The position numbers and the translations under genes were made by a program. Of a stretch of 10,047 nt of DNA, positions 1 through 6,009 are shown in pieces. The stretch comes from an uncultured Clostridia bacterium (lineage in GTDB: Bacteria; Bacillota; Clostridia; Oscillospirales; Acutalibacteraceae): assembly GCA_947567585.1 (NCBI GenBank), contig CANONE010000072.1, positions 1 through 10,047 of the forward strand. The letters are read 5' to 3'. Numbering within the stretch: the first letter of the stretch is position 1; every line of letters starts with the position of its first letter. The notes beneath the pieces were generated by a model, which was given only the letters and a program-made list of their open reading frames with translations, had not been told where the DNA came from and searched no databases.

Positions 1-2
1 TA

Positions 3-65
3 AAAGAAGCTATATTAAAAGAAAATTCATTAAAAAGCGAATGTGAAGAAAGTTTTGAAAACTGA
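3..65 (+). CDS. possible 3' end of an upstream gene (partial)
   Basis: A plus-strand frame is open from the window edge for 20 codons and ends in TGA at 63-65. Its Glu/Lys-rich tail (KEAILKENSLKSECEESFEN) could be a genuine protein C-terminus. The codons are very AT-rich, unlike the GC-rich genes that follow. The stretch is largely polypurine, and random purine-rich DNA gives Lys/Glu codons and few stops, so this may be chance or simply the leader of the next gene. I do not recognise a family. Confidence 0.2.
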   Translation, partial: KEAILKENSLKSECEESFEN

Positions 66-76
66 AAAAATGTTGC

Positions 77-82
77 AGGAGG
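77..82 (+). promoter_or_regulatory. ribosome binding site deciding a GTG start
   Basis: A perfect AGGAGG lies only one base before the ATG at 84 but seven bases before the in-frame GTG at 90. The spacing favours GTG at 90 as the true start of the AraC-type regulator and shortens it by two residues. No clear promoter is visible in the 83 bases upstream. TATATT at 11-16 could be a -10 box, but its -35 would fall outside the window. Confidence 0.7.
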
Positions 83-89
83 AATGGCC

Positions 90-2465
90 GTGAACCGAAA
101 GCGTTTTTTAAATGGAAAAAGCACGGAAAAGAAATACCGGTGGTCCCTGTTCATTATTGTCTGCGTAGTGGATTTTGTACTGACCCTGGCGCTGTTCTTC
201 CTTTATGTCAGCATGCAGGTCGCCGCCGCCTCAGCCTCTTCTACCTCTCAGCTGGGCCAAGCCTGTGTTTCTACAGACATTCTTTATGAATCTCTGGAAG
301 CGGTTGTCAATCAAATCCGCGCTGATCCAGACACTTCTACGTTTCTCAACGCCTCCGGTACCGACCGGCTGCAGGAGGCTACGGTGGGGATCAAAATCCG
401 CACCCTGCGCACCGCGAATCCCTATTTCAGGTATGTCACCCTCTATAATTCCGCGAACCAGCGCTTTGTTTCCAGCGCGGCCGCGGGATATGCGGAGACG
501 CTGGACGCGGATTTCCTCTATCGCCAGCTGGGGGACAGGAGCTCGGTATGCATATTCCGCTCGATTGGGGTTCACAACAATATCTCGCCGGTGAAAAACG
601 CTACGGTGTATACCTTCATTTTTCCCATCCGGGATCTTTCCACCGGCGCCAAGGATTTGGTGATCATAGACGTCAACGACAGCTATTTTGACAAGGCATT
701 CGCCCCCATCTGCGTGGAGGACCAGTCCCACCAGATCTTTCTGCAGAACAGCACAGGCAATGTGATCGCCACCATGGACTCCCCGGCCGGGAAGAAATAT
801 TTTGATACCTCCGCTGGAGACGACGCCCTTGCCCTAGAGGCTCCGGCCAATTCTCCGGGCTTCCTGTTTCGCCAGGGATCCGCAGGGCTTGAGTTTGTCA
901 CCTTTTCCGAGGCGGCCTACGCGGGCTGGATTATCTTCAGCGTGCTGCCCTTTAGCACGCTGTTTTCCAGAATGGGCACCCTGATCGTTCTTACCTTGGT
1001 TTTTTCTGCCATCACGCTGGTTTTAGGCTATGTGCTCTCCTTCCGAGTAGGCACGTCGCTGTATGAGCCCATCAAGGTTCTCTATGAGAATTATGTTACC
1101 CAAGAATCCCGCAAGAAAAAGGGCAATGAGCTGGAGCTGCTCAGTAAGGCCATCTCCGACATTTATTCCAAGGCCGACCGGCTGGAGCAGGGCTTGATTA
1201 CCTCCTATCAGGAGACTAAAAATACCTATTTGCGGTATTTGTTTACAGGCGCGAAGCAAAAGGTCAGCGCGGCCCTGCCTGCCTACCAGCGGCTGGAAAT
1301 TGACTTGGAGGCCCCAGGATATGGTATTGTCCTGCTGGAATGCCAGCCCCAGCAGCCCCAGGCGTTGGAGGAGCAGGGCCGGCAGGACGGCGACCTCTTT
1401 ATCAAATATTACGCCTTGGAAAATATTACCAGAGAGCTGGTTTCCGCTGTGTGCTCTCTTGAGTTTTTCCGTATGGACCAGGAGCGTTTTGCCCTGCTGC
1501 TGTATTTGCAGTCAGACTCCCTGCCGGAGGGGCTGCGCCAAAGCCTTGAAAAGGTGTCGCAGACCATGCAGCGGGAGTTTCACCTGGATACTACCATTTG
1601 CGTGGGAAATATCGTAAGCGCCTGGCAGGATATCAACCTGGCCTATGAACAGGTGCTTATCGCCCTGCATTCCAAGCCCGCCGGGTATTATGGCAAGGTG
1701 TTCCTCTCCCGGGATACGCCAGACGCCATCAGTACGAAGCTCTATTTTAACGGCCTTCATGAGCGTCTGGCCAAGCTGGTGCGGAAAGAGGATATCGAGG
1801 GCTGCGCCGCCGAATTTGATTTGGCGCTGATGGCGATGGATACCGTCAGCTTTTCTGCCGCCCGCACGTATTTCCGGCATGTGCTTATGTCGGTTCTAGA
1901 CGATTTTTCCATTGCTTTAGAGCGGGACAGCGTGTACTTTGGCAAACTGATGGAGCATTTATACGCCATTGACCACTGCCACAATGTGCAGTCCTTAAAA
2001 ACGGTGGCGCTGGAATTCCTTTCCTCTCTGAGCCTGCGGCTCTCCGCCAACAGGAAGAACAGCAATCAAGACGCCGCCATGCAGGCCAAAAGCTATATTG
2101 ATCAAAATTACGCGGATCCGGACCTCTCCCTGCGGGCTTTAGCGGAAAAGGTCAGCCTGAGCCCAGCTTATCTGGGGAAGGTGTTTACCACGGTGACCAC
2201 CTATACCTTTAACGACTATCTAAACCATGTGCGCACCAGCAAGGCGGCCAGCCTGCTACTGAGCACCAAGCTCCCTATCAGCCAGATCAGCCGTCAGGTG
2301 GGAATTCTCAATACAAACTATTTTTACTCCGTATTCAAAAAGCAATATGGCCTCACGCCCAATTCTTACCGTCAGCAGCGCCCGGATGAGGCTGGAAACG
2401 AGGCCGGGGATTCCCAAGACGGGACTTCCTTTAATGCCGATGGGGACCGCGATTCTTCGGGATGA
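90..2465 (+). CDS. membrane-anchored AraC-family transcriptional regulator with extracellular sensor
   Basis: This is a one-component transmembrane regulator of 791 residues from GTG 90; the numbers below count from ATG 84 (793 residues). A short basic N-terminus precedes membrane segment 1 at about 21-43. An extracytoplasmic region at about 44-290 has the size and placement of a Cache-type sensor. Membrane segment 2 is at about 297-319. A cytoplasmic linker and middle domain follow (about 340-640), with a coiled-coil-prone start. A typical AraC double helix-turn-helix lies at about 665-766, including LRALAEKVSLSPAYLGKVF and the closing YFYSVFKKQYGLTPNSYR signature. No HAMP, kinase or receiver domain is evident, so the sensor probably acts directly on the DNA-binding end. 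Known relatives often control neighbouring sugar or oligosaccharide uptake genes. Here the downstream neighbour is convergent, so the target is unknown. The final 27 residues are an acidic, polar, probably disordered tail. Confidence 0.88.
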   Translation: MNRKRFLNGKSTEKKYRWSLFIIVCVVDFVLTLALFFLYVSMQVAAASASSTSQLGQACVSTDILYESLEAVVNQIRADPDTSTFLNASGTDRLQEATVGIKIRTLRTANPYFRYVTLYNSANQRFVSSAAAGYAETLDADFLYRQLGDRSSVCIFRSIGVHNNISPVKNATVYTFIFPIRDLSTGAKDLVIIDVNDSYFDKAFAPICVEDQSHQIFLQNSTGNVIATMDSPAGKKYFDTSAGDDALALEAPANSPGFLFRQGSAGLEFVTFSEAAYAGWIIFSVLPFSTLFSRMGTLIVLTLVFSAITLVLGYVLSFRVGTSLYEPIKVLYENYVTQESRKKKGNELELLSKAISDIYSKADRLEQGLITSYQETKNTYLRYLFTGAKQKVSAALPAYQRLEIDLEAPGYGIVLLECQPQQPQALEEQGRQDGDLFIKYYALENITRELVSAVCSLEFFRMDQERFALLLYLQSDSLPEGLRQSLEKVSQTMQREFHLDTTICVGNIVSAWQDINLAYEQVLIALHSKPAGYYGKVFLSRDTPDAISTKLYFNGLHERLAKLVRKEDIEGCAAEFDLALMAMDTVSFSAARTYFRHVLMSVLDDFSIALERDSVYFGKLMEHLYAIDHCHNVQSLKTVALEFLSSLSLRLSANRKNSNQDAAMQAKSYIDQNYADPDLSLRALAEKVSLSPAYLGKVFTTVTTYTFNDYLNHVRTSKAASLLLSTKLPISQISRQVGILNTNYFYSVFKKQYGLTPNSYRQQRPDEAGNEAGDSQDGTSFNADGDRDSSG

Positions 2466-2535
2466 GCAATGAATATCGGTACAGTCGCTTAGGGAAAACG
2501 GGAACGTAAGGGCGCTGGACATTGGATTGACAAGC
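2462..2535 (+). pseudogene. possible remnant of an aldo/keto reductase N-terminus
   Basis: An ATG at 2462 overlaps the regulator's TGA (ATGA) and opens a 15-codon frame, MSNEYRYSRLGKTGT, stopped by TAA at 2507-2509. The YR..LGKTG pattern is the usual N-terminal beta-hairpin start of aldo/keto reductases. Just after it, the -1 frame reads NVRALDIG from 2503, roughly where family members have a Val-Ser-x-Leu-Gly-x-Gly strand. Resemblance ends by about 2535. A real reductase is about 300 residues long, so this would be a truncated, frameshifted scrap. The match is short and there is no good ribosome site, so chance is a serious alternative. Confidence 0.25.
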
Positions 2536-2606
2536 CGCAAAGCCGGCCGGGCCGTCTGTGGAAACCGGCATGGTGCGATTATCTCCGCTTTTGGCAACGA
2601 CAGATC

Positions 2607-2638
2607 CCGGCGGGAGCGGGAGGGGAAAAGCCCGCCGG
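2607..2638. repeat. GC-rich inverted repeat
   Basis: CCGGCGGG at 2607-2614 pairs with CCCGCCGG at 2631-2638, giving eight perfect base pairs around a 16-base purine-rich loop. It lies between the regulator's stop and the two-way terminator. No T-run follows on either strand, so it is not a terminator by itself. Its role is unknown. Confidence 0.45.
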
Positions 2639-2660
2639 AACAGGAGAGAGATGACTCAAT

Positions 2661-2696
2661 AAAAAAGGCTCTGCCAAAGCATGGCAGAGCTTTTTT
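2661..2696. terminator. two-way intrinsic terminator
   Basis: GCTCTGCCA (2668-2676) pairs perfectly with TGGCAGAGC (2682-2690) around a five-base loop. Six A's precede the stem (2661-2666) and six T's follow it (2691-2696), so it works as a Rho-independent terminator in both directions. It sits between the convergent AraC regulator and the RidA gene, 12 bases past the RidA stop, and ends both transcripts. Confidence 0.92.
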
Positions 2697-2707
2697 CATA
2701 TGCGGGT

Positions 2708-3172
2708 TTACACTAGCTCAAAAATTGCTTCCGTCTCCACCGGCATATTTCCCGGCAGGACGTTCTGGCCGATGGCGGACCGGGAGGGCGCGCCCGCCTC
2801 CTGACCGAACAGGTCCATAAGCAGCTGGGTGCCGCCGTTGGCTACCTGGGGCTGGTTGTAAAAGTCCGGGGCGCAGGCCACAAAGCAGGTGACCTTTACC
2901 GCGCTCTTCACCAGGTCCAGGTCGCCAACCTCCCGCTTAAGTACCGCCAGCACGTTCAGCATGCTGTTCCGAGCGTAGGTATAGCCCTCTTCCTGGGTAA
3001 CGCTTTCTCCCAGCTTGCCGGTAATGGGGACGCCGTCCAGGGAGGGGCCGCAGCCGGAGATATACACCAGCTTGTCTCCGAACCGTTTAGCCGGGGAATA
3101 GAGGCCGCCCTTGGCGGGGGGCTCCGGCAAACAAAAGCCCAGGGTTTGCAGCTTTTCTTCAATTTTGCTCAT
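2708..3172 (-). CDS. RidA/YjgF-family enamine/imine deaminase
   Basis: This 154-residue cytosolic protein belongs to the RidA (YjgF/YER057c/UK114) family. Family members hydrolyse reactive enamines/imines such as 2-aminoacrylate, released by PLP enzymes, to 2-oxo acids and ammonia. The C-terminal signature SRSAIGQNVLPGNMPVETEAI (129-149) carries the Arg (R131) that binds the substrate carboxylate in active members, plus the conserved Glu (E148). At 154 residues it is longer than RidA proper (about 128) and fits the longer subgroup with an extended N-terminus. AAGGAGA lies eight bases before the ATG. The gene follows the deacylase stop by 21 bases and is the last of the three-gene operon, directly before the terminator. 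Its pairing with a PLP enzyme that may release such intermediates supports an active role. The exact substrate is inferred. Confidence 0.9.
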   Translation of the reverse strand: MSKIEEKLQTLGFCLPEPPAKGGLYSPAKRFGDKLVYISGCGPSLDGVPITGKLGESVTQEEGYTYARNSMLNVLAVLKREVGDLDLVKSAVKVTCFVACAPDFYNQPQVANGGTQLLMDLFGQEAGAPSRSAIGQNVLPGNMPVETEAIFELV

Positions 3173-3193
3173 GATCCATCTCTCCTTGCATTC

Positions 3194-4768
3194 TTATTTT
3201 CTTTTTAAGATTTTTCCCGGCAGCTTTTGGGGCCGCCTGCCATTGACCAGCACCAGATCCAGCCCCTTTGCCAGCGCTTTGGGGGATTCCCATGTGGCCC
3301 GGTCTCTGAAAGAGGCGGGGTCGAACAGCAGCAGGTCCGCGTACTGGCCGGGGGCCAGGACCCCTCTGTCCCGCAGGCCCAGCCGCCGGGCGGGCAGCCC
3401 GGTCATTTTATGGACTGCCTCTCCCAAACTGAGCAGCCCCTTTTCCGCCGTATATTCCCGCAAAAATTTGGGGAACGCTCCATAGAGCCGGGGGTGCGGG
3501 CAGTCCCCGCCGCCGTACAGCGCGTCGGAAATCAGCGAGACCCAGGGCAGGCACAGCACCCGGTCCACATCGGCCTGGTCCATGCTCATGAGGATAACCC
3601 CCACTTTGCCGCCGCTGGCGCGGGTCAGCTCACAGAGGAGCTCCGGCTCCGTCACGCCCAGAGAGCGGGCGGCACAGGCGAAATCCTTCCCTGCCAGACC
3701 CCGATGGGCATCGCCGGCTACGGAGCTGATGACAATGCGCTCCCACCCGATGGAGAACGCCATGTTGTCCCAGTCCGGGAAATCCTTCTGGATTTCCTCC
3801 GCCAGCAGCCCGCGCCCCTGGGCGGAGCCCAGGTAGCCGGGAAGGTCCCCTCCAGCCTGTTCCAGCACCGTAGGCGGTATCAGGGAAAGGATGGTGGTGG
3901 ACCCCCCGGTGTAGGGGTAGGCGTCGGCGGTGGCGTCCTGGCCGGCGGCACGGGCCTGTTCCAATACGGCAATGGCCCGCCGGATTCCCACACCGTGGTT
4001 TTGCAGCCCTGTCACCTTAAAGTGGCTGATATTCACCGGTATTCCGGCGCGCCTGCCGATTTCCAGAACCTCCTCCACAGATTCGGTAAGGGAGTTCCCC
4101 TCCCCCCGGATGTGGCTGGTCAGGTACCCGCCGTATTCGCCGCAGATTTTAGCCAGGAAGACATAGTCCTCCAGGGTATTCCAGCATTCGGGCGTGTACA
4201 TAATGCCGCAGGAAAGCCCCAGGGCCCCGGCTTCCAGGGCGTCCCGGACAGAGCCCTCCGCCTTTCGGCGGCTTTCCTTGTCAAAGGGTAGGTTCCCAAA
4301 GCCCTTGGCCGCCGTGGTGACGGCTCCAAGGCCCCCCAGCACGCCTAAATTGATCGGGTGCTTTTTCGCTTCCAGCGCCTGCATAAAAGCGGATACCGTG
4401 GGAAAAAAGCTGTCCTTAGGGGCAGAGCCCAGGCAGGGCTCTAAAAAGTTATACAGTCCGTCCCGGTATTCCGGGGCGCAGGGGGCGGGGGCCAGACCGC
4501 AGTTGCCCATTACCGCCGTGGTGACGCCCTGGGCCAGCTCCGCCTCCCCGAAGCGGGGATCGTACAGCGCCGCCAGATCGCAGTGGCGGTGGGCGTCGAT
4601 GAAGCCGGGGGTAACCAGCTTTCCCTGGGCGTCTATGGTTTCCGCGTCCAAATCGCCTAAGGGCGAGGGGGACACGGCCCGGATGCGTTCCCCCTCGGTC
4701 AACACCTCTCCGGGATAGGGCGGAGTTCCGGTTCCATCACAGATCAACGCGTTCTTTATGTGGATCAT
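3194..4768 (-). CDS. N-acyl-D-amino-acid deacylase (D-aminoacylase)
   Basis: This 524-residue zinc amidohydrolase removes the acyl group from N-acyl-D-amino acids. All the family's key residues are visible. The first-strand motif PGFIDAHRH gives H60 and H62. GNCGLAP carries the bridging Cys (C90), and SHIRGE and ISHFK carry the metal His residues (H219, H249). The catalytic Asp is D415 in LISDALYG. The HPRLYGAFPKFLREY and KMTGLPARRLGL segments and the closing PGQYADLLLFDP strand are also typical of D-aminoacylases, as is the length. The frame is open for 30 codons further upstream, but ATG 4768 is chosen because the family's MIHIKNALICDGTG start aligns there and it overlaps the preceding gene's stop as ATGA. 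The ribosome site is weak (GGGGGA), so translation is probably coupled. No signal peptide is seen, so it is cytosolic. Dihydroorotase or hydantoinase are less likely alternatives, given the Cys motif. Confidence 0.9.
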   Translation of the reverse strand: MIHIKNALICDGTGTPPYPGEVLTEGERIRAVSPSPLGDLDAETIDAQGKLVTPGFIDAHRHCDLAALYDPRFGEAELAQGVTTAVMGNCGLAPAPCAPEYRDGLYNFLEPCLGSAPKDSFFPTVSAFMQALEAKKHPINLGVLGGLGAVTTAAKGFGNLPFDKESRRKAEGSVRDALEAGALGLSCGIMYTPECWNTLEDYVFLAKICGEYGGYLTSHIRGEGNSLTESVEEVLEIGRRAGIPVNISHFKVTGLQNHGVGIRRAIAVLEQARAAGQDATADAYPYTGGSTTILSLIPPTVLEQAGGDLPGYLGSAQGRGLLAEEIQKDFPDWDNMAFSIGWERIVISSVAGDAHRGLAGKDFACAARSLGVTEPELLCELTRASGGKVGVILMSMDQADVDRVLCLPWVSLISDALYGGGDCPHPRLYGAFPKFLREYTAEKGLLSLGEAVHKMTGLPARRLGLRDRGVLAPGQYADLLLFDPASFRDRATWESPKALAKGLDLVLVNGRRPQKLPGKILKRK

Positions 4769-5904
4769 ACCAGCATCCCCCGTGCGGCTACAGGCATCCG
4801 CCGCAAAGCGCCGTCTTCCCAGACAAACACACTGTTCTGCATATTGACGGCGGTACACACATGGATGGGGATCAGTTCCAGAACCTGCCCCACCCGCAGG
4901 CCGGTGGAGCCGTTGACCGCCGTCAGGATGCCGTGTTCCTCATTCATGCGGCGCAGCTGAAGGTTCTCCTCCGGCAGCCCGGCAGGACCGGTGGGAATGG
5001 CGTAGCCCGGGTAGGGGCCCAAAGGCACGTCCATGGGAAAGGTCTTGGTTCCCCCGTCAATGACCGCGTAATCCGCCGCCGGCGTGCTGACCACAGTGGC
5101 GTACAGCCGCACGGCAATATCCTCTAACCGGGCGCAGCGCTCCCGGGTCAGCATCCAGTCGCCAAAAATATAGGTTCCTGGCCGCACCTCCGTCACCAGG
5201 CCGGTTTTAGCCACCTGTAGGCCCGTGGGGGTAGAGCCCGCGCTGATTTCCTCCACCGGCACGCCGGCCTGCCGGAGGCACCCGGCCATTTCGCTCATAA
5301 GGCGGGCTTCCTCCCGGGCGGCGGCCTCGTTGTCTTCAGTGGGCTGGCCGTTGAGAATCAGGCTTTTAAAGGTGTATATCCCTGTCAGGCGCAGATGCGA
5401 AAAAGCGGCTACCCGCTTTCCCAGCTCCAAATAGTGTTCCCGCGGTACCCCGGTCCTTTTGGCCCCGGTGTCGATTTCCAGGCGCACCTCAACGGTGAGC
5501 CCCGCCTTTTGAGCCGCGTCGTTCAGGGCGGCGGCGCCCTCCAGGCTGTCAACGGCCAGGATTAACCGGCGGAGCTTTTTTTGCAGCTCCAGGGCGCGCT
5601 GGATGCGAAAACCGCCTATCATAGGGTATGCGATGAAGATATCGTCCGCGCCCCCTTGGGCCATGACTTCTGCCTCGCTGACCTTGGCGCAGGTGATGCC
5701 GCTGGCTCCGGCGGCCAGCTGCAAACTGGCGAAATAGGGCATTTTGTGGGTCTTGATATGGGGCCGCAGCTTACAGCCGCAGGCGTCCACAGCGGACTGA
5801 ACCCGGCGGATATTGGCTTTGGCGGTTTTGGCGTCTACCAAGATGCAGGGGGTTTCCGGCAGGCGGAGGCTCCCCTGGCGGACGAGCTCAAAGGCGGTAG
5901 GCAT
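4765..5904 (-). CDS. fold-type III PLP enzyme, D-serine dehydratase/D-threonine aldolase family
   Basis: This 379-residue cytosolic enzyme has an alanine-racemase-like N-terminal barrel and a C-terminal metal-binding domain. The PLP lysine motif is RPHIKTHK (47-54, probably K51). EIDTGAKRTGV (143-153) and SAGSTPT (221-227) are typical cofactor-barrel loops. The C-terminal domain has EEHG (322-325) and PIHVC, giving a metal pair H348-x-C350. In the family, His-x-Cys is the zinc pair of eukaryotic-type D-serine dehydratases, while D-threonine aldolases usually have His-x-Asp. I therefore favour D-serine/D-threonine dehydration, giving a 2-oxo acid and ammonia through an enamine. AAAGGAGA lies about eight bases before the ATG. 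It is the first gene of the operon and overlaps the deacylase start by four bases. Aldolase activity, or action on another 3-hydroxy-D-amino acid, remains possible. Confidence 0.87.
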   Translation of the reverse strand: MPTAFELVRQGSLRLPETPCILVDAKTAKANIRRVQSAVDACGCKLRPHIKTHKMPYFASLQLAAGASGITCAKVSEAEVMAQGGADDIFIAYPMIGGFRIQRALELQKKLRRLILAVDSLEGAAALNDAAQKAGLTVEVRLEIDTGAKRTGVPREHYLELGKRVAAFSHLRLTGIYTFKSLILNGQPTEDNEAAAREEARLMSEMAGCLRQAGVPVEEISAGSTPTGLQVAKTGLVTEVRPGTYIFGDWMLTRERCARLEDIAVRLYATVVSTPAADYAVIDGGTKTFPMDVPLGPYPGYAIPTGPAGLPEENLQLRRMNEEHGILTAVNGSTGLRVGQVLELIPIHVCTAVNMQNSVFVWEDGALRRMPVAARGMLV

Positions 5905-5946
5905 ATAGAATTCTCCTTTCTCACTGTTCTTTCGGCTTGCTCTTTC

Positions 5947-5985
5947 ATTATATATCCAGTCAGTATGGCCGCCAGCGCCGGCGGC
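5947..5985 (-). promoter_or_regulatory. candidate promoter and operator of the D-amino-acid operon
   Basis: On the minus strand a perfect TATAAT occupies 5952-5947, about 43 bases before the start codon. At 17-base spacing the -35 is poor (CTGGCG, 5975-5970). It falls inside an inverted repeat, GCCGCC (5968-5973) and GGCGGC (5980-5985) with a six-base centre. A good -10, a weak -35 and a palindrome at that spot suggest a regulator-dependent promoter (inference). The same hairpin lacks a T-run on the minus strand, so transcription from the MORN gene could also read through. Confidence 0.45.
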
Positions 5986-6009
5986 TTTAACTCCATGTAC
6001 AAAACACCG

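Noticed and set aside
2527..2820. 97-codon plus-strand open frame after the regulator
   Set aside because: It runs through the two-way terminator and into the antisense of the RidA gene. There is no start site or motif beyond the short possible reductase scrap upstream.
3227..4291. 354-codon plus-strand open frame inside the deacylase gene
   Set aside because: It lies antisense to a gene with all its catalytic motifs, and its translation is low-complexity Gly/Pro/Gln without recognisable domains.
4769..4858. 30-residue N-terminal extension of the deacylase
   Set aside because: It overlaps the preceding gene in another frame, has Cys/Arg-rich composition, and precedes the normal family start at MIHIKNALICDGTG.
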